This document shows positions 34,435 to 45,148 of a stretch of 64,000 nt of DNA, one piece after another. Numbering within the stretch: position 1 is the stretch's first letter; the number at the start of each line of letters is the position of its first letter. The stretch lies in the NCBI GenBank assembly GCA_021397845.1, contig CM038038.1, positions 62,118,748 to 62,182,747 on the forward strand, written 5' to 3'. The notes under the pieces are model-generated. The model saw only the letters and a program-made list of their open reading frames with translations, searched no databases and was not told the DNA's origin. The translations under genes were made by a program, and so were the position numbers. This DNA is from Areca catechu (lineage: Eukaryota > Streptophyta > Magnoliopsida > Arecales > Arecaceae).

Positions 34435-36746
34435 ATTCTCCTAGGGTGGGAGGAACTCGACCCTGTCGAGTAAGGCTCAAGTTGGCTCTGGTATCTCTCC
34501 AAGAGATCTGGATCCAGCTCTTGTAATTCATCTCGGAAGATCCAAGAGTCATCAGAATCTGGCCTTCCTTGCCAGCGGACCAAGTATCTTTGGTATCCTC
34601 GATTACGAGTAGAGATAACCTGATCGTCCAAGATCTTTTCAATCTGTTCTTTCCTCACTGGCCAGTTTGTTGGTGGACACACAGGGTTGGGTTCACTCTC
34701 AAGAATAGGATTAGGCTCAAAAGGCTCACTAGGATTCACAGCTGGCTCTCTATACTCTACGAGGTCTATAATGTTGAAAGTGGGGCTAATGCCTAGTTCT
34801 GGAGGCAACTCGAGCACATAGGCATTGGATCCTACTCCCTTCACCACTCTAAATGGTCCAGCTCCTCTAGCATGTAACTTTCTAATGGTTCCAGGAGGAA
34901 ACCGTTCAGGCCTTAACCTAATCATTACATAGTCTCCCTCAACAAAAGTTTTGACTCGCCCTTGAGAATCAGCCAACTTCTTATAAGTTTCAGTACTTAA
35001 ATTTTTTTTGGCATGAATTTCTTTATGCAAGTCTTTTACATGCTGTACAAAAACTTCAGCAGACTCAGAGACTCGTATGTGGACTGAATGGATTATGATC
35101 TTTTTCCCATTAAAACTATAGACACAAGTATTGGATTTTCCTAAGAGGGTGGCATCATGATCATATAACCAAGGTCTCCCAAGAATTATACTACTCACCC
35201 CCATGGATAAGACATCACACCAAATCTTCTCTTGATAGGATTGCATTTGGATTTGGACCTGACATCTAGACTAGATGGGTATAGAGGTAGAGTCTACCCA
35301 AGAAACCTTATAGGGGTTGGGGTGGGGGACTGGGGTTAAGCCTAACATTTTGACAGTGCTAGCAGAAATGGCATTCACACAGCTCCCACTATCTATGACG
35401 ATCTAACATACCTTATCCCCGAATTTAAGGAAAGTTTGTAGGATGTTAGTCCTACGCCAATCCTCTTGAACTCTACTCTGGGATAGGATGCATCTCACAA
35501 CTCCTAACTGGTCATACTCTGTGGTTTCCTCCTCTCCTTCATACTCATCAACCAAGTTCATTCCGGCCTCATAAACTTCTTCTTCAAATTCCTTATTGGG
35601 CCTGGAATTCTCTTCCTCTCCCTCTTCTATGTAAAGGGATCTACGTGGGCACTGGCTAGAAACATGACCTATCCTATGGCACTTAAAACAGGCTATGGCT
35701 CTACACTGGCTGGAGATATGACCTGGTTTATAACACTTAAAACAGGTGATACTAAAACTAGGGGTTCTCTGGGTGTCAGGTGCCTTACCTTTGTCCATGG
35801 GCCTAGGGGTGGGAATACCCTGAAAAGGTTTGCTAGGGGTAACTTGGCTAGGTCCATTTCTTGGGATTGGGGCACTAACCCTAGAAGGTATAGGTCCTCT
35901 CTGAAATTTCTCAGTGTTCAGTGCAATCTGATAGGCTTGGTCTAGGTCAGTAACCTCTCTCAGAAACAACTCCCTCTTAATGTCTTCCCTAAGTCCAGCC
36001 CTAAATCAAGACAAAGTGACCTCATGGGCTTCACTCACATCACATCTCATCAAGTACTCATCAAAGGTGGCTATGTAGTCTGAGATAGATCGGTTCCCTT
36101 GTTTCAAGGTTTGCCATTGGTCTAACAGATTCTGCTGGTATGAAATGGGTAGGTTCTTATCTCTAAGCTTCTCTTTCATACCCTGACAAGTGGTTATGGG
36201 CTCAACATTGTGTCTCCTAGTGGTTAGCTCAATGTTCCCCCAGTATAACCTAGCTTGACGCACTAACTTCATCTTTGCAAACTTGAACTTCCTTTCCTCA
36301 GACATGGTATACCATTCAAAGTACTGGTCCATCTCACCCTCCCAATCAGAATACACCTTAGGGTTTAAGCTACCATCAAAAGTGGGTGCATCTAATTTGA
36401 TGTTCCGGATGAATCTATCATCTCTATCTTCAGGCTCTAGGTCAGGCCTCCTATGATTAGGTTCAGGATCTCTGTATAAAGGTCTTCTCGGCTCCTGGTG
36501 AGGGTGAGGTTGAGGCATATTAAAATCTGGGTCAGGAGTCCAATTTTGATGTCTAGGTTCCTCAAGTACTTGGACTCGATCCCTAAGCTGGGTAAGATCC
36601 TCACGGACTTGATCCCTAAACTGGGCAACAGTATTAGTCATATCCTGACTCAATTTGGTCATACTTTCGGTAAGAGTTCTAATCATGGCCTCTAAATCAG
36701 GTTGGGTTTGACCAGGTTGGTAGGGTACTCCATTCCGGATGGACAT
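34407..36746 (-). pseudogene. G fused Gag-protease-integrase CTD-chromodomain
   Basis: One minus-strand frame of about 780 codons with three stops and no frameshift. Start chosen at 36746 (MSIRNGVPYQPG), matching MSTRSG in H and S. Residues 20-62: coiled coil; about 118-260: capsid (TFDGSLNPKVYSDWEGEMDQ). Two CCHC knuckles lie near 335-348 and 353-366 (CFKCYKPGHISSQC, CFKCHRIGHVSSQC), then an acidic linker. Protease has DSG near 452 and ILGRPWLYDHDA near 520. At about residue 556 (nt 35081) it passes without a break into the integrase C-terminus, then a chromodomain at 700-742 (DDQVISTRNRGYQRYLVRW). Stops lie after the capsid (near 36005), before the DSG and inside the protease. It would assemble, cleave and target, but cannot copy or integrate. 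Confidence 0.9.
34435..34471 (-). other. G polypurine tract with ACTCGAC-CCT-GTCGAGT dyad
   Basis: Perfect inverted repeat at 34455-34471, 21 nt from the LTR edge. Minus-strand reading then gives CCACCCTAGGAGAAT before the LTR. Here it also encodes the STGSSS end of the polyprotein. Confidence 0.72.
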
Positions 36747-37634
36747 GATGATGCAAGCAAGCACACCAAATGAGACTCGACTGAAATGACTATGGGCTAA
36801 CTAGACCTAGAGCCCAAACTAGATGCCCAATCAGAGTGGCAAGCTAGCCTGTAGTGACTCGGGACTCAGCCAGGCAGGTGTAAGGGGAGTGTTAGGTCCC
36901 TAATTGCCAATCCTAGACACCAATCAGTGATTGGCCAGGTAAGCGGACCAGCACACAAGCCCTTCGGGATAGAATCCCTGAACCACCATTCTAGACACTG
37001 AATACAAAGCACACACTGAGTAACTAGACAAACTGACTCAACACTAGCCTTGACCCGACCAGTTGGTGTCCCTAGCCCACTAGGGCAAATTAGGTCTAAT
37101 TAATTTTAAGATTAAAGGCTTAGGTTCGAATGCACGGAAGGTGGTTTTGGGCTAAGGAGAGGCTCTCAATCCTCCCCTTATGTTGCAACTTCGGTGCCCT
37201 TAAGATAGATTCAATTTATGCACACTCAAATAAAAAAAATAGCTTGCAAAAAATAAAAAAAATAGAATAGCATTAAAATTGATCTCAGAAAATCTACAGA
37301 AATTAATAAATCATGAAAATTTTATGTGAATTACTTTCAATTATACTGGTTCCAGAAAAATAAGAATTACTTAATTTAGAATTTTTTGCAGGAAAAAACA
37401 ATTCGAATAATAGGGCAGTTACTGGCAGAAAATAGAACGTGTGTCCCGTTTACAATCCCTACCTAGAAGTTATAACCCAGCGGCACCCCTACACGCCCTA
37501 GGAACCCCCGTGGAATGGGAGGAGGAGGCTTGCGTCTCGCTTGTTCCTAGGACCGGATGGCCAGGGGAGTCTACTCCAGGCCATAAAAGTAAAAAGGAAC
37601 GAAAAAATAATCAAACAAGCAAGAACCCTAGACA
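36747..37634 (-). other. G untranslated leader
   Basis: Non-coding. Carries the shared chromovirus leader blocks (CCTAATTTGCCCTAGTGGGC, ACTGGTTGGTGTCC-type) and an A/T-rich part. The 96-codon minus-strand ORF at 37498-37788 crosses into the LTR and is accidental. Confidence 0.6.
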
Positions 37635-37652
37635 GGGCTCTGATACCAAAAA
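37635..37652 (-). other. G primer-binding site
   Basis: Minus strand TTTTTGGTATCAGAGCCC directly after the 5' LTR. Confidence 0.85.
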
Positions 37653-39304
37653 TGATGTAGAACAAATAAGATGATGCGATGTGGAAGTAAATTAAGACTA
37701 ATTTTTTTTTGTGTTTTATTAGAAGTTGGCTTGACTCAAAAACAAGGCTAACTAATATTGAAAGAAAATATGCACTAAAAGAAAGCACAATTCAAAAGAG
37801 TAGATTATCAGAGTAATAAAGAAGTAGGATTGCTTGGGATTGAGAAACCCCCAGACCTAGGGTTTACTCCTCTTTCAAGAAACAGACGAAGAGAGAAGAG
37901 AAGGTTTTATACCTGACTGTGATATCTCTCTTTGCTTCGATTGAAGGACACTCTCGAGCAGATTATAGGATCCTTGGAGACGAGGTATCTTCGCAATGGA
38001 TCCTCGGATTGTAGTCCTATGGCAAGGTTGGCCTTCTTCTCGAACTCTGGATCTGGAAAGCATGAAGAATAAGATAAGGATGTAAGAAACTCAAGGAAGA
38101 GACCTTTACCTGGGATAGCTCCGGACTGCTTGAACTTTGAAGATGAGGGAAGAGTATGGAGGTGGCGGTGGAAGATGGAGTGGATTTAGGATTTGGCTGG
38201 TAGGGCAGCGGCTTGGAAAAGGAGATGGCAGCCTTGAATGAAGTGGGAATAGGGTTTAGGAATTTGGGTGTTGGCGGCTAGGATGATGAAAGGAAATTAA
38301 GGTTGGCGGCCAGGGAAGAAAGCGGGGCAGGGTTTTGGTAACTTTGGAGATCTCTCACCTCCTCAAGGCTCCAATGGAACCCGGAAATACTCCCTCATGG
38401 AGCTCAACACTCAAAGAGGTGCGGAAGAAGAGAACACAAGGTTGCTCAACACAAGAAAAGATTTCATTTACTCATTCATTAAAATCAAAAGATTACATAA
38501 GGGTCCAATATATAGACCTTGCAAGAGAAACAAAATTACACTACTTTCCATGTGGGACTAAACATTCATCCTAAGCATGAAAAACCTTCCCTTGACTAGC
38601 CAGGCTTCTTTCCTTGGAGTGGGCAGCCTCAAATGCAAGGTGATGGCTTCATATGGCAGGTATGTGGGGCACCTCATAGTTCTTCTCCTTAAGTCATGGG
38701 TTTTCCTTCCATGACTTGATCTTTCTTGGAAGAAAATACTCATCTCCTAGTCTTGCTCCTTATGTCATGGATTTTCCTTCCATGACTTGCTCTTTCTTGG
38801 AAGAAAATACTTATCTCCTAGTCTTTCTCCCCAAGACTAGGCTACTTCCATTCAAGCCAGGTACTTTAGGCAAGTGTGGGCGCCTACCTTGAAGTCCTCT
38901 CCAAGAAAATCCCTTGCTCCTTTAGCTTGGTTACTTTTGGTAGCTTGTGGACACCTTCCTTGACTTCTCCTAAGAAGATTTTCTTGCTCTCTTGGGCGTG
39001 GGGACCAGGGACACTGGGATGAAATGTGGCACCAACTGGTCCTGGGAGTGTGGCTGGGAGTGTGGCGTCCACTTGCATTTTGCCTTGGAAGAAAAATGAC
39101 GCCCTAGGGAATGGTGCCAACCAGTACTTGACTTGGACTTAGACTGAGTCAACATGACTCAACAAAATGAAATGCAGACTCAAAGAAATAAAATAATCTG
39201 GTTGACCAGGTCAACCCTTATTACAAACCCTAATCTTCGGGCAAGGTCATTTAGAGATCTAGATGGAACCCTGAAGTCTTCTTCTGATTCTGGTGCCTGC
39301 ACCA
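37653..39304 (-). repeat. G 5' LTR
   Basis: 1652 bp, 72 bp longer than its partner because of a tandem duplication at about 38695-38838 (each unit contains TTTTCCTTCCATGACTT and TTTCTTGGAAGAAAATACT). Confidence 0.93.
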
Positions 39305-39632
39305 TTAAGGGTCTAAGGAGACAGTGACTGTTTACGAGGTTTAGGTCATGCTCCGTAGGGCAGCGTTGAAAGGCTGGCCTCGGGGTTTCTTTCTATGGCA
39401 TCAGGGGGACTTTAGTTTCAGGTGGAGCACCGGTGATAGGTGGCTTCATGGGTGGAGCTGTTTTTGACACATGTTCAGAGTGGGAGGTGCATGGAGGACT
39501 ATATCCTTGCACGGACATCAGGGGTGCACTTAGCTAGGTGGAGCGGAGAGTGTAGAGTATTGCATGGCTCTATGGAGATTGTGTCAGGTAGAGCTCTAAT
39601 TATAACAAGTGTCGGTTCAGGTTCGCTGGGTT
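39305..39632 (+). other. T interior, segment 3
   Basis: Non-coding. Lies between the duplications TTAAG (G) and GGGTT (K). An 80-codon ORF crosses into K and is not a gene. Confidence 0.55.
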
Positions 39633-40269
39633 TGATGGGGACATCAGCCTGCACAAATCCTAGAGCAGCACGAATTCCATAGTAGCAAATAAATTAAAAT
39701 TTGAAGAATATTTATTTAGGATTTATCTTTTGTTTGAAATTTGAATTAGGATTTGGTTGGTTAGAATTGAGATATGGATAGTCTTAGCTTGACCTATCTT
39801 GTATTTGAATTTAAGTCATCCCTATCTTTTTATCTTGTATTCAAATTCAAATGAGGATTGGAAAAGTCTATAAACACCACCCTCAGTCCTTTGTAAAAAA
39901 ATAGTTCAGTCAATAAATATGAGTTTTTGGAGAAAAAAATTTGAGTTTTTAGAAGAGGATTCTTCTTGCCTTCGCCTTCGGGCATGGGCGTGAGGCCCTA
40001 GTTATCCCCCTTCCCAACGCATTTTCTTTAACCCCTTATGACCTTTGAGATTCAACCTAGCACCTCCAAGTATCGAGGAGGGTGTAATGCCTTAGAGATG
40101 AGAGGTCTCTTTGTTAGGGTGAGTCCCAAAGTCTATGAGATTCAAATCCCTATCTTCCATTCCCACTATTCCTTCACCATCCCTAAAAAAAAAAATTCAA
40201 AAAAAAAATGGTACCCTAATCTAGGTGACTTCTAGGCTCACTAACGGTCCACCCATCTGTCCCCCATCA
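39633..40269 (+). repeat. K 5' LTR
   Basis: Starts TGATGGGGACATC, ends CCCCCATCA; contains the long A/T-rich TATTTATTTAGGATTTATC segment shared with the 3' copy. Confidence 0.94.
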
Positions 40270-40288
40270 ATTTTTGGTATCATAGCCC
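40270..40288 (+). other. K primer-binding site
   Basis: ATTTTTGGTATCATAGCCC; one change from the initiator-Met-type site. Confidence 0.8.
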
Positions 40289-40369
40289 AAAAAAATTAGT
40301 GTATCTTAGTATCTTTCCAAATTTTCTCTTACTAGCCGTCCCTCACTTCCCGGATTCAACAAAAAAAAA

Positions 40370-41439
40370 AAAATTATTTATCCAAGTCGCCAGCAATTTT
40401 CTTCATCCCCTCCTTCCGATCCCATTACTGAGCATCTCTGTGCCAGCGCCCCACCTTCCCCTGCCATGACTCCTCCCAAAACTCCTCCGGACTCCTACTA
40501 GATGGTGTTCACGTTGAGATTCAAGACCCTCTCTGCCCCTCTCTGCCCCTCGCCCCAACATCCCGTCTCATCCTCCATCGCTGTCAACCGGCCATGCCGA
40601 CCTAGGGCTCCGCATCCAAGCTCCACCACCATGCCTGCGATGTCCGTTCTCCCCACCATCTCCCTCTCCACCGTGATTGCCTGCCCACACCAGCGCCTCG
40701 ACCACCACCTCCTCCCTTCCAAGTGCAAGCTTGATGACTATGGCCTCGAATCCGACTTCGACTCCGATGATGCCTCCCGCCAACTAGTGAGCATGCTCAT
40801 GCCAGATCCCTTTTCCTCCTCCTCCTACGTCGTCGCCCCCTTTCCCCCTCTTTCTCGATGAGCTTGGTGAAGAAGCGCTCAACCTGGAGGGCGGAGATGT
40901 CGCAGCAGTAGTCCAACCACATGAGGACCCAGCCCTTGATGATGAGGAGTAACAGCATTGAGACAACGCCCGCCATGAATTAGGGTTTCTGGGGATCAGA
41001 TCTGGATCGATCTCGCTTGTTGGACCTCAGTCGCCATCCCCATGGATCTCTCCACTATAGACCTCAAACAAATTCTTCTTCTTCGCCTCCCTCCACTCCG
41101 TGATCTCCTCCTCCGCCTGATCTTCACCAACGCTGCTCTTCGCAACCGGAGAGCCATCACGACCATCCTCTCCGCCCCATGCTCGCCGTCGTCTTCCCCT
41201 ACGACTGAAGCTCCTCTGATCGATGCCTCACCGCCAGATCCATGGTGCCGATCCCATCTTCAACATATGGAAGCTCGAAGATGAGCACTCCACACTGCTG
41301 CCACCAGTGCACCCTCTACTTCCCTCACCATTGCCATGATCCTTCCTTCCGTCCTGTCCGCCCTCTCCCCGTGTCACCATCGGCATCAAGGTGCTGTAGC
41401 GAGTGAACCCCCCCTTCCGAAGTCCCTCCTATGTTCTGC
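40370..41439. other. K G+C-rich cargo
   Basis: Sharply more G+C-rich and CpG-rich than the LTRs, with C-rich codon-like texture on the plus strand (CTCCTCCTCC runs). Several overlapping ORFs of 60-119 codons exist on both strands. The most gene-like is the minus-strand 59-codon frame at 40797-40976, listed separately. Cargo differs from that of E and P. Confidence 0.6.
40797..40976 (-). pseudogene. Captured plant gene 5' fragment in K
   Basis: The minus-strand frame starts MAGVVSMLLLLIIKGWVLMW and continues DYCCDISALQVERFFTKLIE before Arg-rich codons and a stop, 59 residues in all. The ATG follows AAACCCTAATTC, and AGATCTGATCCCC lies before that, which looks like a plant 5' UTR. Residues 5-20 are hydrophobic, then an amphipathic part, so it may be a membrane or signal-anchor start. 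I do not recognise the parent gene. It stops within simple-sequence DNA (CCT repeats), so only a fragment is present. Whether it was captured or arose by chance needs a match to a host gene. Confidence 0.45.
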
Positions 41440-41786
41440 AGCATCGTCCATAGGGAAGGAGTGGCATTGGCACGAACGTGAATGCAAAACCTGCATTCGT
41501 AGCCGATTTCAAGTGCAGAGTATTCTGCACGTCTCTTAAAGCATAGCCGGTTTATCCTTTGCAGACTTTGGAATAAATGCTGGAAATAAACAAAAAGGGG
41601 AAAGAAAGGAAAATCAAAGAAAAAAAAAAGAAAATATTTTAAAAAAAGAGAAAAAAGTATGGCAAACAAAAATTAATTTGGGATAGTTTTTAGAGTTGCA
41701 CGATTTTCAGTGCTACATGGTTCTCAGAGCTGAACAGATCTCAGTGATTGATTGGATTCGATTTCACCAACATCTCCCTGATCCTG
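41440..41786 (+). other. K conserved tail
   Basis: Contains GGCACGAACGTGAATGCAAAACC, then GTGCTACATGGTTCTCAGAGCTGAACAGATCTCAG, the same elements in the same order as P (52430-52570) and E. Non-coding, with an A-rich stretch between. Confidence 0.6.
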
Positions 41787-41822
41787 ACTCGATGAAGTCG
41801 AGTTTTCCCCACCTCAGGGGAA
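41787..41822 (+). other. K polypurine tract with ACTCGAT-GAA-GTCGAGT dyad
   Basis: Inverted repeat at 41787-41803 (one arm mismatch), 20 nt before the LTR, then TTTCCCCACCTCAGGGGAA. Confidence 0.7.
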
Positions 41823-42458
41823 TGATGGGGACATCGACCTGCATGAATCTCGGAGCAGCACGAATTCCAGAGAAGCAAATAAATTTAAATTTAAAGAATA
41901 TTTATTTAGGATTTATCTTTTGTTTGAAATTTGAATTAGGATTTGGTTGGTTAGGATTGAGATATGGAAAGGCTTATCTTATCCTATCTTGTATTTGAAT
42001 TTAAGTCATCCCTATCTTTATATCTTGTATTCAAATTCAAATGAGGGTTGGAAAAGTCTATAAATACCACCCTCAGTCCTTTGTAAAAAAACAGTTCAGT
42101 CAATAAATATGAGTTTTTGGAGAAAAAAACTTGAGTTTTTAGAAGACTGATTCTTCTTGCCTTCGCCTTCGGGCATGGGCGTGAGGCCCTAGTTATCCCC
42201 CTTCCCAACCCATTTTCTTTAACCCCTCATGACCTTTGAGATTCAACCTAGCACCTCCAAGTATCGAGGAGGGTGTAATGCCTTAGAGATGAGAGGTCTC
42301 TTTGTTAGGTTGAGTCCCAAAGTCCATGAGATTCAAATCCCTATCTTCCATCCCCACTATTCCTTCGCCATCCCTAAAAAAAAAATTCAAAAAAAAATGG
42401 TACCCTAATCTAGGTGACTTCTAGGCTCACCAATGGTCCACCCATCTATCCCCCATCA
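41823..42458 (+). repeat. K 3' LTR
   Basis: Pair of 39633-40269. Confidence 0.94.
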
Positions 42459-42721
42459 GGGTTCTCTCAAGAGAAGTCCAAGAACTTACTGATGTAGTTG
42501 CCAGATAGAAGGAAAGAAACAATCAGTGGTACCAGGATACGAGCTAGGATCTTCAGCTATGGTGGCGGTCATCTCAAAGGTCTCTAGGTGATATCAGCAG
42601 CTGGAGGATATTGGCAGAGGCGTGGATATCTGCACAGTGCTGTCGGACATGCATTTATAGATGGGTATGCGTTAAGGACATTGCTAGGTTTGTCAAATCT
42701 TGGGGGCACCAAGGTGAAGAT
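42459..42721 (+). other. T interior, segment 4, with polypurine tract
   Basis: Ends TGGGGGCACCAAGGTGAAGAT (42701-42721), purine-rich, directly before the 3' LTR. Ty1/copia elements typically have AGGTGGAGATTG here. Confidence 0.65.
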
Positions 42722-43320
42722 TGTTGGGATTTGCGTGGTGCTCCCAAGCTTTGGAGAGACTTGGAAGACCATGGCAGGGTTGCTGGAGGCGATCTCTGGG
42801 TGCTTGGAGGCATGCCAAGCATTTCCTGGAGGTGTTCCAGGGGACTCGAGACTGGGTTAGGAGATCTTGACGTTGGAGTCGGCTTGGGCTATGGAGGAGT
42901 CGATTCCTGCAGGTTGACAACAAGATTAAGTTCTGGTTGAGTCAGCTCGAGGTCTGTTCGAGTCAACCCTTCTAACGAGTTTAGAACTCATGTGTTGGCC
43001 TGGGGGAGACAGAGAGTTTTATTGGGCTGAGTCATGTTGACTCAAGGCTATATATATATCTTGTATGTGTAGAGCTGGTGGACTATGGTTGGAGTATCAA
43101 GAAGCGAGCCAAAGTGCTCTTTCTCGCCATTCTTGATTTCCTCTCTCTCCCTCTCTCTAGTTCTCTCTATCATTGGCAGCCCCATGGGGGCACACCTACG
43201 TGACAAGAGTGGATGGTGTGCCCCAATCCTTCCTTGGTAAGGTTCCTTTTATGGCCATGGCGGCATCAAGTTGATCTCGGGCGTTCCGTGGAGTTGAGCG
43301 AGGTGTCTCGTTCCTCAACA
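42722..43320 (+). repeat. T 3' LTR
   Basis: 599 bp, pair of 23807-24446, ending CCTCAACA. Confidence 0.9.
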
Positions 43321-43325
43321 CCATG

Positions 43326-43352
43326 CACCCATTCTTAGATTACCTAATTTCT
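43326..43352 (+). pseudogene. H pol, continuation after T
   Basis: About nine codons that continue, in the frame left at 23806, the segment linking RT to RNase H in Ty3 pol. The frame is intact across the T insertion. It ends at a deletion joint with the 3' LTR at AAGGCTTAGCC, a sequence also present in the 5' LTR. Confidence 0.75.
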
Positions 43353-44522
43353 CTAAGGCTTAGCCTATTTGAGTTGTCTTTTATTATTCGAGTCTTATAC
43401 CAGTCAGCTCATGTTGAGATAGTCTTCTTTCTGAGTCCTGTACATGTTAATCCAAGTACAAGAGAGACATGTCAGCCCAAGTACAAGTGATGATCGAGCC
43501 AGTACAAGTAAAGATCAACCTAGCCTGAAGTTATGAAGATCATGGAAGGCTTAGTAAAAGAAATCAGAAGCCCTGGAGTCAAGTCGGAAGTCCTGAAGCC
43601 CTGAACCATAGCCTGAAGTAGATTGGGCCAGCCAAGGCCCAGGAGGGGAGGTAGGGCGCCATCCACACTATGGTCACCACCCCTTGGTCGGCCACTAGGT
43701 CACCTCCCTTGGCCGACCAAGGCAAGAGAGGGGAGAGTGATTTGTGGGATTTTAAATCCTAGTCCTACCATGTATTCTAGCTAGGGTATGGGTGGGATTC
43801 AAATACCTAAAAAAAGTCTATTGTAACCTTACTTGGGGATCAAGTTTAAGAGTCTATTTAAGAGACTATATTCTCTTGTATGAAGCAACCTTTTGGAATG
43901 AATACAATTGATTTCTCTCATTTCTGTGTGCTACCTGCTGTGTGCTAAGGGAATTCTGTGTGAATCCCTCTTCTTCTTCCTGGTGTTCTACGCCCTGTCT
44001 CCTATCTCCATCTACCTCTCCAAGCCCTAGCCACCCTGTCAAGACACCTTCTTCCCGTTGCTATTTTTTAATTAATCCTCCATCTGAGGTTTGTTTTCTA
44101 ACCCTTATAGGGCTATTTGCAGGTCCCTCGACTCCTATGAATCTGATGACTCTAGCCGGGCAGCGTTCGGATCACCGAGTTGAAAGCCAGGAATCCATGC
44201 GTCTCTGGCTTGATCTTCCATGCCGCATCCATGAGCGAGAGTGATCCATTCATCTACGATCTTCATCGGGTGCATCAACTGTTGTCAGGTACACCCCCTT
44301 TGCCTGCCAGTAGCCTTTTTGGAGATGAACTAGCCCAACCGAGTCTTCTTAGCCTCGATGGTCCTCTTCTTATTCCTTTTTAGGTTCTACTTTGCATGCT
44401 ATAGTTTCTTACTTTCATATAATCCTTTTCTTAGATTCATGGTCTGTTCTTGAGAATTAAACACACAACTTAATTAAAAAAATTATAAAAAATAATTTGC
44501 ATGCAATTTTAGTTCCGCATCA
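43353..44522 (+). repeat. H 3' LTR, lacking its first ~85 bp
   Basis: Matches the 5' LTR from GGCTTAGCC (about 18688) to the end CCGCATCA. The missing start lies at the deletion joint with pol. Confidence 0.9.
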
Positions 44523-45148
44523 TAACCTCTCCTCCACTTCTCCTCTTCCATTCCTCTCGTCTAGTTTCATTTCCATCCTCATTCGACAGTCTTTCTAACA
44601 CCCTAATTTGCTGCTCCATTGCTGCACTGGTCTCCACCACATTAACTCCGCCTCTAATCTTCCTTTTTGGATATGCTACAGAGTCTCCATTAACTTAGAT
44701 AAAGGAATTTATGTTTATTTGATGTATTCCATGTTTTATGAAATAAAAAGGATCTTTTGTTGATTCATATTCTTTGTCTTATTTTGAAACAGTTTGGAAT
44801 GAATGGTCTACATCATGAAGGTCACGAGTGTTAAGGTAAGTTTTCTTTTAAAGTGAAGATTTTTGCGAAGATAACTTGACTGATCTATACCTAAAGGAAT
44901 AGGCCGTGATCTACGAGTATGGGCCGTACTCTTGGGATAGAACATATCTAGATTTTCTTCAATAGTGCTATTTTCCTGCTCTACTTTTCCTGCTCTATTT
45001 TTCCTTAGTATATAGAACATTTGTTTTATTCTTTTAAAATTGACTTTCAAAATAACTATCCAAAGTCCCTATGGATTCGAACCTGACTTACACTATCTAC
45101 GTAGTAGTAAGTTAGTGATTTAATTCTGGTGCATAGCAATGTGCACCA
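44523..45148 (+). repeat. A 3' LTR, segment 3
   Basis: Begins with the TAACC duplication of H. From 44867 it matches the 5' LTR tail at 2192-2472, ending GTGCACCA. Confidence 0.85.

Larger units (their letters stand above)
32855..39304 (-). mobile_element. Element G: compact chromovirus with Gag-PR-chromodomain frame
   Basis: Complete minus-strand element with exact TTAAG duplication (32850-32854, 39305-39309). LTRs 32855-34434 and 37653-39304; in the first 290 aligned bases I see roughly a dozen differences. One reading frame joins gag, protease, integrase C-terminus and chromodomain. RT, RNase H and the integrase core are cleanly missing. Inserted in T. Confidence 0.93.
39633..42458 (+). 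mobile_element. Element K: short non-autonomous LTR element with captured cargo
   Basis: Complete plus-strand element with exact GGGTT duplication (39628-39632, 42459-42463). LTRs 39633-40269 (637 bp) and 41823-42458 (636 bp) are very similar. Interior 1.55 kb: initiator-Met-type primer site, G+C-rich cargo, conserved tail, dyad plus purine tract. No retroviral protein is encoded. Confidence 0.93.
23807..43320 (+). mobile_element. Element T: non-coding copia-like LTR element, interrupted by S, G and K
   Basis: LTRs 23807-24446 and 42722-43320 start TGTTGGGATTT and end CCTCAACA, giving TGTTG/CAACA termini as in Ty1/copia. Flanks CCAAG / CCATG agree at four of five bases. The initiator-Met-type primer site is triplicated; the polypurine tract is GGGGGCACCAAGGTGAAGAT. 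Without S, G and K the interior is about 2.7 kb with no recognisable Gag or Pol, so it is non-autonomous. It lies inside H pol. Confidence 0.88.
18604..44522 (+). mobile_element. Element H: chromovirus with gag-PR-RT, interrupted by T
   Basis: Plus-strand Ty3/gypsy element with exact flanking duplication TAACC (18599-18603, 44523-44527). 5' LTR 18604-19858, initiator-Met-type primer site, gag, protease and RT up to 23806, where T is inserted. After T, about 27 nt of pol continue (43326-43352). The sequence then jumps into the 3' LTR without its first part, so RNase H, integrase, chromodomain and the LTR start are deleted. The LTR start reads TAGTGCAGACACC; TGGTGGGGACACC in S is the likely original form. 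Confidence 0.9.
2192..45148 (+). mobile_element. Element A: Athila-type Ty3/gypsy, interrupted by X, B, E and H
   Basis: Plus-strand element. It has the tail of a 5' LTR (2192-2472), an Asp-tRNA-type primer site, Athila-like gag and protease (10478-12931), a polypurine tract at about 14488 and a 3' LTR beginning at 14504. The 3' LTR is split by E and H and ends at 45148. The two LTR ends match closely over about 280 bp (2192-2472 versus 44867-45148), which defines the element. Left flank and upstream LTR lie outside the window. A is inserted in the gag region of chromovirus Z, which resumes at 45149. No RT, RNase H or integrase is visible. Confidence 0.85.

Noticed and set aside
33535..38743. 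Repeated ORFs at 33535-33943 and 38335-38743
   Set aside because: Same positions of the two G LTRs; no domain.
18604..44522. Idea that H and S are the same family because LTR starts match
   Set aside because: Only the first part and scattered blocks match; most of the LTR differs, so they are related but separate.
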